DNA from: Microstegium vimineum
Lineage: Eukaryota; Streptophyta; Magnoliopsida; Poales; Poaceae
Direction of reading: 5' to 3'
NCBI GenBank assembly: GCA_022036555.1
Contig: CM039129.1
Location: forward strand, 31,236,553 to 31,300,552
DNA: 64,000 nucleotides
Part shown: positions 44,467 to 56,150 of the stretch, one piece after another
Position numbering within the stretch: the first letter of the stretch is position 1
Layout: each line of letters starts with the position of its first letter
Notes under the pieces: generated by a model
What the model was told of the DNA's origin: nothing
The model's input: the letters and a program-made list of their open reading frames with translations, nothing else
Databases searched by the model: none
Position numbers and translations under genes: made by a program

Positions 44467-45589
44467 CTAACAATAATCGTTCGTGCGCACAGTAACATGC
44501 AGGTAAACAATTATTGTAGTCCCTCTCCGATGCAAGCTAGGGCCATAGTTGGTTGCATGTGCATCGAGCTGTTTGGATCTTGTCGGAGAAACAACTTCGA
44601 TAAAGACATTTGTTGACTCTAGAGTGTGCAGTCAGCTGAGGAGCATATATGCCACATGCAACCCGAAAGAGGCACACCTTAGCTTGGTTTGTAGAATCGA
44701 AGCTGGGACATATAAATAGATTTTGGACGTAAGCGTTACAGTTCCTCCCCACAGAAGATGAGCACATACTGGGACTACAAATCCTGAAGCAAAGTATTAT
44801 TACTTTATTCATGTGTGGAACTACAAGCAGGGGACAATATATAGCTATTCGTGTGGGAGTGATCTCCATGCAACGGGACATGATTTATGACCAAAAGCCA
44901 CGGTGGTGTAGCTGGATCCGACAATTGAGAACCAAATAATAGGTGATTAGGTGTATCAAACGGTGGTAGTCGTGACGCCGTTATGTTTCTATACTGGGAT
45001 AAACCATGATTTTATTGGCACATCACTACCGATCGAGTGGTGGCTTTAATTGGCAATGATATATCGTTCACTGCTGGGTCCTGCTTGTACTTGATAGTGA
45101 TTAGTGTCTTCACTACGGGATCGCTTATTAGATCCATAAATCATTGGCTATATCCTAGCCTTACGACTCGTCCGTGAAGCAAGGCCACTTCCATCTCCAT
45201 CCTACTCGACGACAGTGATGGACCAATAGGGATTATCTGTTTTGTACTAGTGGAGCTATAGCTAAGGATCCACAACATCCGACACACATGTGTTGTTTAC
45301 ACCCCAAAAACTATATATGAAAGAGTCTATCAATGTATTATTAACGAGAGCCACCTCCATTGCCATCAATGGTGACATCTCGAGAAGTTCCTTATAGGCA
45401 TCTCCTGTTCTTGACAGCGACACATAAGGTTATTTATTATGGGAATAATACTGCCCTAACATTAATCATATCCCGCGGTTCAACATCCATTGCGATGGAT
45501 AACCAAACAATATATGATTCATCGACGTAGTTTTAATTTTAGTGGTAACAGTAGTACACAAACAATATTATTCTACTTTAGCAACTATG
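44467..45589. other. No recognisable feature
   Basis: About 1.1 kb right of K1 with no coding or repeat family that I can name. Short open frames (for example minus 44537-44881) show no motif. Confidence 0.4.
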
Positions 45590-46665
45590 ACCATGCATGT
45601 CCTCTCTGAGGGGACACGGGGGATCCCGCAGCCGCCGCCCCTCGGGGCCTCTCCGAGGGCCACCCTGGCCGCCGTCGCCGCTCCTCCCTGGCTTGCGGCG
45701 GCGGCGACCCGCTTCCCTTCCTCAGCCCCATCCTTTCTCCCTTCTCGTCCTCCCTCGGCTCTCCAACAGTCGTTCTCTCCTCTCACCCATTTTCATTGGC
45801 GGCTGCGGTGGTCGACCATGTGGGTGGATCTGGTTCTCCGGCGGGCGGTTCAGGTGTCTCCGGACCTGGGGCAGCCATGTGGGCAGCGCCTATGGCGGGG
45901 CTTCTTGGGTGACGGCAGATGGATCTGGATCTGGCCGCCAACACCATCCTCCTCTGCGACGGATGATCTGGACAGCGACCTGTTCCAACGTCCGGCAGCC
46001 AGTTCATGGGGCGACAGTTTGGGTGAAAACCCTGCCTGACATCTTACGCCGGACCGGCGGCGGTGGCACTCACCGTGCCTCGCATCTTGTTGAAGGCGTC
46101 GCTGAAGCTGTTGCGCCAGTGGGCGTTCAATAACTGGGTGAAAACCTAGCCTGGTTTCTCCGGGCCGGCGGCGGTGGCGCAGATGGCGCGTCGTCGAAGT
46201 TGTTGTTCGTCAGGGCCAGGATTTCCTACCGCGTATTACCTTGCTGCGCAGCTCAAGACGGAGGTGATGCTCGATGGCGTAACAACTCGCTTTTGGTGGG
46301 CAGGCTTGCATATGCACCAAGTGCTTTGTGTTGTTGCCTTAGAAAAAACATTCATTGTTCAATGGTGGTCAATGTCCAATGTTTTCAGTACTTTTTTAGT
46401 CTGACAAACGTATTTTTAGCGGCTTTGTTTTGATGTTGGTGATCTTATTCTAGTGGAGTTGTCATCACATTGGTGATCTTATTCTAGTGGAGTTGACATC
46501 GCGAAGCAAGTCTATTTGTCACGTAGGACTAATCGAGCTCCTTGTTGGAATGTAATTTTTCCGTCAGTTTCTTTCTTTTTAATTTTCTTGTTGTAATATT
46601 TTGGCCTGATTCTACCTATGGGTAGATGAAGCCGGATAATTTCTATCCTTTATCTAAAAAAATAT
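45590..46665 (+). mobile_element. LINE-like deletion derivative (5' and 3' ends only)
   Basis: A GC-rich start (about 45600-46200) with GGGTGAAAACCCT repeated near 46019 and 46136 and CGGCGGCGGTGGC blocks resembles the 5' untranslated region of grass L1-type LINEs. The end, GGGTAGATGAAGCCGGATAA then TTTATCTAAAAAAA, resembles a LINE 3' end with a short poly(A). No ORF2 lies between them. A 34-bp direct duplication is at 46436-46503. A target duplication is not evident. Alternative: an unrelated retroposon. Confidence 0.45.
46436..46503 (+). repeat. 34-bp tandem duplication
   Basis: TTGGTGATCTTATTCTAGTG begins at 46436 and again at 46470, with the remainder of the unit (GAGTTGNCATC) also shared. 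Confidence 0.85.
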
Positions 46666-47138
46666 CTTATTTATTTACGACATAGAAATTTCATCAGAAT
46701 CACAGCCATTAATTTTCATGCGAACCACCATCCCAGCAGATTGTGCCTTTGCTATATATGCAAAGTCAGGGGATTGAACAATGTGATGACTTCACACACC
46801 CCGGCTCCCATCCACTGGCCCAACTTGCCGATCTCTCCATCGGTCACCCCAAGCCCATACCCCTGCAGTGCAAGCACGCATTCCGGCGAAAGAGACCTTA
46901 CAACACATATCTACTCCAAAAAAAGACTTTGTATGCCATGCAAAAGCTAGCTATATATATAGCCAGCATATCCCAGCTACTACTACTATTGTTCATACCG
47001 TGCCGTGCAGTTTTATGCATTTTATATATGCGGCCGGCTTACACTACACACGTACGTATCTATCACGCATTGAACTCGTAGCATTGTCGCCAACGCACGT
47101 ACGTACGCCACACCTCATCACTTCACTAGCAAGCCATA
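46666..47138. other. No recognisable gene; low-copy-looking sequence
   Basis: Contains TATATATATAG-type words near 46953 and CGTACGTACG near 47096. No frame with similarity. It could be unique host DNA. Confidence 0.35.
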
Positions 47139-47140
47139 TA

Positions 47141-47385
47141 CTCTCTCTCCATCCCTAAATAGATGTCATTCGTGTTTTTCGAGAAGTCAACGTTTTCAAA
47201 ATATCCATAATTATATATTAAAATATATAAATAATAATGCTAAGTAATTAGTATCATCGGAAAGATCTTTAAGTCTAGTTTTTTAACAAATTTATTTAGA
47301 GATATAAATATTGCACGTATTTTCTAGTTAAGAAAATTTGACCGATACGCATCACATAACGGCCTTTTTTTTGGGACGGAGGGAG
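47141..47385. mobile_element. Stowaway-like MITE (245 bp)
   Basis: Left end CTCTCTCTCCATCCCTAAAT and right end TTTTTTGGGACGGAGGGAG match the Stowaway terminal inverted repeat (CTCCCTCCGTCCC), the left one diverged. A TA target duplication flanks it (47139-47140 and 47386-47387). AT-rich, non-coding interior. Stowaway elements are moved by Tc1/mariner-type transposases, here supplied in trans if at all. Confidence 0.85.
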
Positions 47386-47387
47386 TA

Positions 47388-49132
47388 TAGCTACAGAAGG
47401 CTCTCCCGTGTAATAGCCCATAGATCTCGGATTCACACGCGCGCCCCATGCCTCCCCAGTCCCCATTGCATGTGTCACGCGCATGCCATTCCTTGTGTCC
47501 ATGCTGACATCCACCTGTCAAATCTAAATCCTGCAGCCCAGCCATCCACACAATTGTATACGGTACGCATCTTTTTCCATCCTGACAGTGGCTTGCCCTT
47601 TTTTTAGACGTGTGTTTTGTGAGAGAGAGAGAAAAATGGTCTGGCTTGTTAGTTTTATGGGGTGGCTGAGGTCTGAGGATCTTCATTCATGTCCCTTACT
47701 CATCGATTATTCTGAAAAGTTGTGACATGCAACAGTAGGCTTGCTGATCAGTTACACCCACCCCGCTAGTTTCCTAGGTTTGCACATGGAGTTGCGTTGT
47801 AGTTGGTTTCTTTTCCGTATTAAATTCTATTTTCCTGTTTAATCCATGTAAAATCACAATTCATCAAAACTATAAAATATTATCAGTTTAAACCTTATTC
47901 TATATTAATGATTGCTTTTCTATCATTTTTCATAGTTTAGTTGATCTTTAAATATAGTATTAATTACCATCAACAAACTCACCCAAGCTTACCCTTTTCT
48001 AGTCCCTTAGCAAACCTCTTGGATGGATTAGGAGTTGCTGCAATGCTTTCGTCATGCATCAAAAGTACACATGCTTTAAACAAAAATTCTCCTAAGGATT
48101 GGAGTAAACTATTCTAACTTTCAAACTTACCCATATTACCTTCAATCATGGGGGCTTATAGCCTTCAATTTGGTCTTGAGCAATTGAAAAGTACAATGAT
48201 AGAGCCAAGCACACTATGCCTCTAGCTCTTCGCTCAACTATTATCCTGAAGTTTTGCAAAGTTTTCAAAATAAAACTTAAAATTTGTATTGTATGACCCT
48301 CTCAAGTCTCTTAATATGTGGTATTTCTAGATCCTCTCCAAGGCAATAACCGTGTTTTCTCTTCTCTCTTCTCTCAAAATATGTAATATTTTTGGAATAG
48401 ACAAAGTAACATTGTGCTTCCTCTCTCTCACCCTAACTAATAGGCATATATATGGGGTTCATAGGTAGGGAGAAATAACACATACATACTTGCAAAGCAT
48501 ATATTGTAAAGTCAAACAATGTATCCAAAAAATAGGGCATACAATCAAATCAAGATGTGCATGTGTATGGTATTATGGTGAATGTATGAGGGTGAATATA
48601 TATGGTGGATATATGATAAAAACCTAGTTCTGCTCTGCTCCTTAGAAATATATCTCTCTTTTAGAACTTGGAATTTTGAGAGAACTGGGGGCTGCACTTT
48701 TTTTTCCAGAGAGACGAGCATTTAAGTACCCATTGTTTTGGTAAGACTTTTGTCCATGTTTTACTCTCTTTATTTATTTTCTTTTCTTTCTTTTTCTTTT
48801 TACAACCCAAGCCTCTTTCTACAATAAAGCTTTTAAGAGATAATAACAAGAAAAATACTTGAAGCAGTTATAACTAGGGTAATATATATGAATAGATAGA
48901 AAACTGGGATATTTTTGTTGCTCACTCCAAGGGTAGGAGTAGAACATTTTTTGTGGATCTAAATGGCAAATATGTGGATGCGTACTTCTAGAGTATAAGT
49001 AGCATTATGAGTGGAGTGTATGTGATCATGATTTTAGAAGCATAACAAGTCTCTAAGGATCAACAAAAATTCATAAAACTCAACGCAAATACAAGAAGTA
49101 AATATGAAGGTGAAAGGTTTTCCTAATCTACC
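47388..49132. other. AT-rich stretch with no recognisable feature
   Basis: About 1.7 kb without a coding frame of note, RNA gene or named repeat that I can identify. Confidence 0.4.
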
Positions 49133-49158
49133 ATATATATATATATATATATATATAT
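49133..49158. repeat. (AT)n microsatellite
   Basis: Thirteen uninterrupted AT units. Confidence 0.95.
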
Positions 49159-49335
49159 GATTATGATAGGAATTCAAGCTCTCGTCATATGAAAACTCAT
49201 CATGTAAGATTTTAAATTTTTAAAAAAACTCTAGTAAATGACGCGCGATTAAGTGTGATGAGGAGGAATAGGAAGAACCGACCCTTATATACTCTCGCAA
49301 AAACTCGAGCATCTCGCATACTAGGTCCATTGGTT

Positions 49336-49977
49336 CACTACTACACAAATCTTAACATCAGCGGCCAAAACCGCTTTACCGCAGCGGGCAGCAGCGTCCG
49401 CTTGCGTTGCCACGCTGCGGTAAAGAAACGGTTTGCCGCAGCGGGCGCCTTGTGTTGCCCGCTGCGGTAAATGGATATACCACAACGGCAACCTTACAGC
49501 GTTCACTGCGGTTAAGTTTGGTTAACTGCAGCGGGCGCTTAAGTTGCCCGCTTTGGTAAATAGTTTTCAAATTAAAAAATAAAAAACAGAATTCAAATAA
49601 TTCCAAAATTTGAATTCAAAATATTTCTAGATTCCAGATTTCGTCGGGCAAAACCTCCCTCCCCATGTTTTGCAAGAGGAGAAGTCGTGGGGAAGAAGGA
49701 GGGAGGGCTGCTGCTATATATAGGGAGGGGATAACCGTAGCGGGCCACATAATCCGCCCGCTGCGGTAAATGAGCATTTACCGCAGCGGGCAGCATAATC
49801 CGCCCGCTGCGTCAGCGGGCGGTTTATGTGGCCCGCTGCGGTAAATGGAATAACCGCAGCGGGAAACGCAGTGGCCAGCTGCCCAAGCTGGCCACCGGTT
49901 TACCGCAGCGGACGCTTAAGATGTCCGCTGCCGGACGCCTAAGGCCAACGCTGCGGTAAATCATTCCTGTAGTAGTG
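49336..49977. mobile_element. Small non-autonomous CACTA-type element (642 bp)
   Basis: It begins CACTACTACACAAATC and ends TTCCTGTAGTAGTG, inverted repeats with the CACTA signature. The 3-bp target duplication GTT flanks it (49333-49335 and 49978-49980). Near both ends the word TTTACCGCAGCGG and its complement CCGCTGCGGTAAA recur in both directions about ten times, as subterminal transposase-binding repeats do in En/Spm-type elements. No transposase is encoded. Open frames here only reflect the repeats. Confidence 0.85.
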
Positions 49978-49980
49978 GTT

Positions 49981-50694
49981 GGCTTACTTACTCTGACCAA
50001 TGTTCACACACTGATTGGCCTTAGCACTATGAGAGATGTACGCCCTCACTGCCATTACATCTGACGTCGGCCAAGGTATTCTATATATTCAACCGATAAT
50101 CCCCTCGTAAGATTATTCCATATATTTGCAATTTTCAGGATACTCCCCTGAAAACCTATCAGCTGTCGTCCCAGTCTAAAACTATTGATGCCACCGCTCG
50201 GGAGGAGAATAGCCCGACCAGGATCCCCATCGGCCTGTACAATTATCCATAGAAGGCGGCAATCCCTGCCGAAGCAAAATCAGGCAGCGCCTGGTACCAG
50301 GTCCCGTAGAAGACGATCACCATTGACTGGGGTGGACCAATCCCGCCTAGGTGCTCTAGAGACTTTCAAACTGGCCTTGAATATGTGACTTCGTGCGTTG
50401 TGACTGCAACCCTGAGCAATTACTGACCCATCTTGCAGCATTCATTTGCTGGTCGTATCGTCTGTCTGGGTAGCTGACTAATTATTGGGTCATCTATGTA
50501 TGAATTCCATCGGCCACCTTTAGCCGATTCACACTGTGGCAAACTTTACTTCAGTCCACCAAATCGCCACCACTACGCAGTGTTGGTGTTTAAATAGCGA
50601 CTGAGTTCCTCCGAGACGACAGTCAGTGTGTCTTGCGCCCACTTCTTTCGTCGCTTCGCCAACCGCCCCCTTGTCTACAGTAGCACTCCAATCC
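49981..50694. other. T3 3' flank and upstream region of its antisense gene
   Basis: No LTR end (TGTTGACACC or its complement) is found here, so the T3 3' LTR is lost or very diverged. TTTAAATAGCG near 50590 lies about 100 bases before the antisense gene ATG and could be its TATA box. Confidence 0.4.
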
Positions 50695-51442
50695 ATGGCG
50701 GATTTCGGTCATTCCCCGGCGCACAGCTCCGCCGATAGTGTTGCCCAGCCGCTGCAACATCATCCTCCGAGGTAAATAACCATACGGTTCCTTCCCCGCG
50801 TGGTTCACTCCGAGAAGAAAACCCTAACCAACCTTTTTCTGGCCCCCTCAGAGCAGCTGATCCGAGCGTCAACTCGTCGGCGGTTGATGGCGTCTCGAGG
50901 GGTACCCTCCACTTCGAGCGTCTTCTCTTGGAGGAGCAACGAGAACGCGCTCGCTTGGAGGAAGAACTGGCGACGACACAGACTTCTCTCCACCATGCCA
51001 AGGCACTTCTTGGGCATTCTTTGGTCATAGCCGACGGTATGTTCCTTGATCCAGATCTAACTGATTTTTACTATTTTTACTACCGCTCTGTACTTCCTTC
51101 TTCCGCTACCTGAACCTCCTTGTGTTTGTCAGAGCTTGCATTTGCTATTGCTGCGGTGGGGACCTGCTTCATGCTCGGGGGTCAACACCGGAGGAGCGCC
51201 TGAATGACATGCCAGCGCACATACGAGAACTGATCTTTCAGTCCGTCTTCCATGGAGCCTCCTTTGCCTTGGCTACTGCAGAGGTCGTCGACGTAGAGTT
51301 CTATGACGTGATCACCTCTGGCTTTGTTAATGCCCGTACTAGGGACATTTTTCCTGACGCCTTGGATAGCTTTGAGTCGATGGGGAAGGCAGTCACCGGA
51401 GTGGTGCCTGCAGATGAGCTGTTGGCTCGTCTCTCTCTCTAG
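50695..51442 (+). pseudogene. T3 antisense gene with two introns
   Basis: Exons 50695-50771, 50852-51036 and 51133-51442 on the strand opposite to T3. Introns of 80 and 96 bases carry GTAAAT..CTCAG and GTATGT..GTCAG. Phases 2 and 1 fit over both junctions. Exon 1 starts MADFGHSPAHSSADSVA, exon 2 gives a coiled coil (LLLEEQRERARLEEELATT), and exon 3 begins ELAFAIAAVGT. After one shift near 51180, exon 3 reads RLNDMPAHIRELIFQSVF and VVDVEFYDVITSGFVNA and ends in TAG. Exon 3 aligns by eye with the last exon of the T2 antisense gene (ELAEEN..., NSFYDVDLNLVVDGFATD), a shared C-terminal domain. Function unknown. Confidence 0.65.
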
Positions 51443-51709
51443 ATTAGAACGTGACCCACTCATAGGTAGATCTGGTCCTGAACTACTTAACCGGCAAAAC
51501 TTTCAGTCGTGCCGACTTCTCTTGTATTGTTCGGCCATCTGATATATGCAAGTACCCAGTATCGTGCATACATACCTTTTTTCTTTTATTATTTTTTCTC
51601 TAGAGGCGAAGTATGTCACATCGGCTATTACCAACCGTCTGCAAGCTATTTTTTCTGCTAAAGGCGATGGATAGTACATCGGCTGTTTGTCACCATGCTA
51701 GTGGTGTCA
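51443..51709. other. T3 stretch between protease and antisense gene
   Basis: Here the polymerase genes are missing. The repeated word CATCGGCTNTT occurs at about 51622 and 51678. No coding similarity. Confidence 0.35.
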
Positions 51710-52432
51710 TTAATTCATGCTCTCCAAGACGATTACCTGAACCGGCTGTCGACCGACTTCGTTCATTTTGAAGACGTCCCCATCGTGCACTTTCCCAGAG
51801 AAGCATTCCATGCCCTCGAAGCTCCATCCGCTCCGTCCCGCATAGGCAATGCTGGCGGACCAGTCAGCCGGTACTACCTTCACGATGTCTCCAATCCATT
51901 GGACAAGACTCTGATGCATGGTGGACTGAATGCAACAGTTGGCGTGAATCCAATCCCTCCCAAGGAGTAAGCTGTACGAGCCATTGGTATCCACCATGAA
52001 GAAAGTGGTGAACATACTTTTGCTCCCAATGGTCAGCTCGACGCACATAACTCCCCTTGTGGCCGATGTGTTGCCGCTGAAATCTGTCAATTCCATGTCA
52101 GTGGGGCTCAAATCTTCCACTCCATTCCCCAGCTTTCTGTACGTAGAGTATTGCATGAGATTGACAGCCGCCCCTCCGTCGACCAACATCTTAGTTAAGG
52201 GTTTTCCATCCACGAACCCCTTCACGTAGAGAGCCTTTAGATGTTGATATTTATTTGGTCTTTCGAAGGTAGCGCTATCTATCTGATATATCCATTGGGC
52301 CATGACCACGTCTGTTTCTTCATCGTCAGATCCTTCCTGCCAATGGTCAGGCCTGAACTCGGTAGGCAACATGAATATGGAAGAGATGGGTGTCGTTACC
52401 TGGCCCCTCTCTCCAGCTTGCTTGCCCGCCAT
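51710..52432 (-). CDS. T3 aspartic protease
   Basis: A 240-codon open frame in the same frame as gag. KMLVDGGAAVNLMQYSTYRK carries the D-G-G triad usual for this clade, then TRGVMCVELTIGSKSMFTTF and SLLLGRDWIHANC form the flap and second half. It ends EVGRQPVQVIVLESMN before a stop. In related elements this point leads on to DQFADN...GFTSADELLEIDIG (present in T4 at about 56150-56225) and RT. The deletion in T3 follows directly. Confidence 0.8.
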   Translation of the reverse strand: MAGKQAGERGQVTTPISSIFMLPTEFRPDHWQEGSDDEETDVVMAQWIYQIDSATFERPNKYQHLKALYVKGFVDGKPLTKMLVDGGAAVNLMQYSTYRKLGNGVEDLSPTDMELTDFSGNTSATRGVMCVELTIGSKSMFTTFFMVDTNGSYSLLLGRDWIHANCCIQSTMHQSLVQWIGDIVKVVPADWSASIAYAGRSGWSFEGMECFSGKVHDGDVFKMNEVGRQPVQVIVLESMN

Positions 52433-52609
52433 ACCTTGGGCTTTTCCCCCTGCAATTCATCATTCCTTAGGCATTAGACTCGACGCTTCTGGCTTTTGGT
52501 TAACCCTCTAGGACACCATTGGCCCTCTTGCAGTATGTGCCCCTAGCCAACGGTGTCTCCCTCGGTCGACTCCTCGACTCCTCGACTCGATTATGGAGGT
52601 CTTCCATTT

Positions 52610-54781
52610 TTAGCTTCGATCCGTTTTGTAGCTCAGCCTCTGATGCACGAATGGGCGGTTGTCTCTCGACTGCCGATACCCTTGGTACTGACTGCTGCAC
52701 TCTGGACAGTCGTTTGGGGAAGGAAGCCTGAGTCCAGCATTCCAGCAATGCACAAAGAAAGGACAGTCCCAATGATACCCATTTTCCTCTTGGATTCTCC
52801 TGTCTTCCTCTTGTTCGAGCAGTTCCTGACTCTCCTTTTCCTTCTGGCGTCCCCACCTGTTTAATAGGATCCTGACGGTGGGGCGTCGTCGAGCGGGGAG
52901 ACCTCGTTTCGCCTCGCCTACCTGGCGTTCCTCAGCCACTTCATCTTTCTTGGGCGTCCTCGCTATGACTGTGTTCACCGGAAGGGATAGTGCAACCATG
53001 TTCGTGGGGAATGGGTTACCGTCTATACCCATGGCCCCCTTGGCCTTCTCCAAGCCAATCCTCCCAGAGGTGATGGCCTTCTGGATCACATCCCGGAATA
53101 TCCTGCAGTCATTGGTGTTGTGGGTGTATGTGCCATGGAATTTGCAGAACCTTCTGGACTTGATTTCATCGGCCGAGGGGATCTTGTAGCCTCCAATTAG
53201 TTTGATCTGCCCTTTATCAAGCAGATGATCAAAGATCCTATCGACCTTGGTGATATCAAAGCTATACTTCTTTTCTCCTTCGATGGCCTTGGATTTCGCC
53301 CATGGCATGTATTCCGAGTTTGTCCAGGCCCACTCTACGACAACAATTTCATTGGACTCATCGTCGCTGTTGGTGGCTCCGGTGACATCTTCCATTGTGA
53401 CCACCTCTACGCTGCCAGCCCTCTCGGTCTTGCCATTGTAACGTGGATATCGGTAGCTGGCCTCAATGTTGGTGATCTTGCTGGCCAGCTCCAACAGGTT
53501 TGAGTAGTCCGTCCTGATCTTCTCTCTGATCGCCGGGACAAGGTCCCGAATAGCAATTCTGATGACCTCCGTGTGAGACAACGTTAGTTGGTAGCACTGA
53601 TTCCTTACTTCTCTAAACCTCTGAAGGTAGTTGCTTCCAGGCTCATTGTTCCCTTGCTTGACGTCGACCACATCCATGACCCCTTTCTCCATGTTACCAG
53701 AGTCAAAGTACTTATGGAACTTATTCTCCAGGTCCTTCCACCCAGAGATGGATTGATATGGCAAGGAAGCGAACCAAGAAAAGGTTGAGCCTAACAGAGA
53801 TAGAGGGAAGAACCGAACCCTGAGCACTTGGTCGTCGGCTGCTTCACCCAACTGTACCAGGTATTGATTGATGTGCTCCATGGTTGACACCTGGCCAGTC
53901 CCGGTGAACTTAGTGAATTCAGGCACCCTATACGGGTATGGCAGAGCCGCTTGGTCATAGCATTCTGGGTACGGCTTCCGATAAGCGATGGATTGGTTTC
54001 TGGGTTTCAAGCCGAACTGGCGTTGCACCATATCGGCTATCTAGCTCATCAGTTCATCGATCTGAGGTGGCGCCTACTGATGAGTTGGGCCCCCGGGACC
54101 CTACTAACCGCTAGGGTACTCAAGAGGGTTCTGGTATCCCGGTCCTCCTTGGGTGCCTATCGCGTAGTGATGTTGATGTCCTGAAGGGACCTCGCCGTAC
54201 GTTCCGTTTCTAGGGAATGGTGGTCCGCCGAAATCCGGAGCTAGTCTCGCACCGTAAGGGGCGGGTTGTGCAGCCGATGCACCCCCGACGGGGTTTGCCG
54301 TCGGCTGCTGCGATCTGTTCTGTGGATTGCCTCCTCCGCCATTGGGTGCCCTGCTAGCTCCGTGAGATCTAGAGAATGGATCTTCTAGGGCTCTGCTCGT
54401 TGAAGTATGGTTCCCACTTTGCATCACGGAGAAAGCTTGACGTCTCCCTTGCACACCGAGAGCTCCTACCACGACGTTCTACACGCAACCGACAAGGATT
54501 TCACCATGGATGGCGAACGTGGCAGACATGGCCTTTTGGATGGTCTCCTGCATGAGGCCGTGCTGAATGTTGACTCGTGGATCATTGTCCCCGCACATGA
54601 GTACATACGGGTAAGGCCTGGTCTGCCTCGCGCCATCTCTGGTTCTGTTGAACGACTGGAGACACTTGTCTTTGAAGGCGTCGAACGCCCTCTGAAATGA
54701 TAGATTTTGTTCTTCATTAAGCGCCTCCTCGTTCACGTTGAATACGTGATCGTCGCTCATGCTTGACGATTGTGGTCCCAC
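52610..54781 (-). pseudogene. T3 gag, interrupted by TAG codons
   Basis: The frame starts close behind the primer site (MSDDHVFNVNEEALNEEQN) and is interrupted at 54479-54481, 54104-54106, 54101-54103, 54074-54076 and 54041-54043, all TAG and all in one frame. From 54031 to 52610 it is open (473 codons). The gag domain reads YRVPEFTKFTGTG, LRVRFFPLSLLGSTFSWFAS, YFDSGNMEKG and FREVRNQCYQLTL, with a second conserved block (CKFHGTYTHNTNDCRIFRD) that resembles the Cys/His motif of the clade. A shift near 52650 separates it from the continuation to protease. Confidence 0.8.
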
Positions 54782-54792
54782 TGGGCGTGCCG
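54774..54792 (-). promoter_or_regulatory. T3 primer binding site
   Basis: Minus strand CGGCACGCCCAGTGGGACC, five bases after the LTR end. The same site with one change follows the LTR at 57710. Confidence 0.75.
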
Positions 54793-54797
54793 AAATG

Positions 54798-56150
54798 TGT
54801 TGACACCAAAACTGGGGCTTTCGGTGTCAGCACTGTGTAGGGCTTGCGGAGACCATGAAGCAGCAAAGCTTGATCTCCTGGACCCCTTAAGCGGCTTAAG
54901 CCACTTCGATGATCGATTCCAGGCATGCCAGTCAATTTGACCTACAATTGACAAGGAGATGAAACATTAAATTATGGAACCTGCTGGTTGTTGCCTGATA
55001 GTTCCATGAGTGTGCGACTCTCATATAGCCGATGAATGTAGGAGATTGACTAAAGAGTCAACTCCGAACAGGATTAGATATAACAATTGTGCACGGACGG
55101 CCGTCACAAGATATCAAGCGTAAGGTACATAAATAGCAGATCATGCGGTGAGATTAAGGTAAAGATGCAATGCATGCAACATTATCATCATCGAACTATC
55201 ACATCTACTGAGTATACCGGATAAAGATTAACCATCAACAGAGGTGTGTTCCCATGCATGATGAAAATTAACCCGATAACCTGACCAATCTACTAGCATT
55301 GGGATGTTTCCATGCAACCATAAAAGTAAACAAATCAAGCCACGTCTAGTATATTTAATAGATCTAATAGATCGAAACGATATAGTACATGCATCGTATG
55401 ATTGAAGAATAACCAGATCGGCTATGCTAGCCGATATGGGGTCCATGTAGCTTGAACAAGATCCATGCATTCGACACCAGACGGATCTAAGTCTGAACAG
55501 ACATAACCCAACACACGCGGCAGTGGGGTTCGTAAGATGCAGCCGTACCTCATGTGTTGAGCCAGATCCAACCACACTCAAACCCATCTAATGATCGGAT
55601 ACATGTCTCGAACCCGCAACATGTAACAACCGCAACTAATGAATTAGCTGATATGATCTTAGATCTATCGCCTCTTTGAAAGTAAAGAAAGAATGCAATA
55701 GAGGCAAATAGATCTAGATGGAAATAAAGCGCATGCTAATTCATTAGATGAGATTGGACATGATATTGTAGCAATAGATTAAACAAAGCATAACAGACAA
55801 TATCGATAACTTTATGAATCTATTAGATCGCCAATCTAATAGAGCCGATAACTAGCTTGAAGCCACGATTCATGTGAGATTGAAGCAATGCAGCCCCATG
55901 AACAATAGATTCAAACCGATAACTAGCTCATACCGAGCTTACACAAGTTACACAATATAGTCGTACAAACGAGACATGAACCAAGGCTAGACTTACAAGA
56001 AAAACCGGAGGTCGATCTAGTCGATGCAGCCCAATCCGTCGAAGGTTCACCGAAATCTACTCTACTCCTACTCCTAGGGGTGGCCGAAGGCCGGAAACTA
56101 AGGACTATGTTGTATGTTGTACTCCTACTCCTAGGCTTGCTACCGTCGCC
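54798..56150 (-). repeat. T3 5' LTR, outer end lost
   Basis: On the minus strand it ends GGTGTCAACA at 54798. No start TGTTGACACC is found before T4 coding sequence begins near 56150, so the U3 end is deleted. The interior is non-coding and differs from the LTR at 57710-58517. A 14-base repeat ACTCCTACTCCTAG occurs at about 56074 and 56122, close to the junction. Confidence 0.6.

Larger units (their letters stand above)
49981..56150 (-). mobile_element. T3: Tat-like gypsy derivative lacking RT and integrase
   Basis: On the minus strand: partial LTR (54798 to about 56150), primer site (54774-54792), gag (54781-52610) and protease (52432-51710). Then, without RT, RNase H or integrase, comes the 3' region with an antisense gene (50695-51442, plus strand). 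The internal deletion makes it non-autonomous. Both outer borders are unclear. The CACTA element lies just left. Confidence 0.7.

Noticed and set aside
45597..46133. 178-codon frame in GC-rich DNA near a possible gene start
   Set aside because: Overlaps the LINE-like 5' region with GGGTGAAAACCCT repeats; two frames are equally open, no conserved domain.
46740..47160. Short frames near TATA-like words, possible host gene promoter
   Set aside because: No downstream coding sequence recognised; a Stowaway MITE follows. Evidence too thin to call a gene.
49255..49606. Frames within the CACTA-type element
   Set aside because: They only translate the TTTACCGCAGCGG repeats; no transposase motif.
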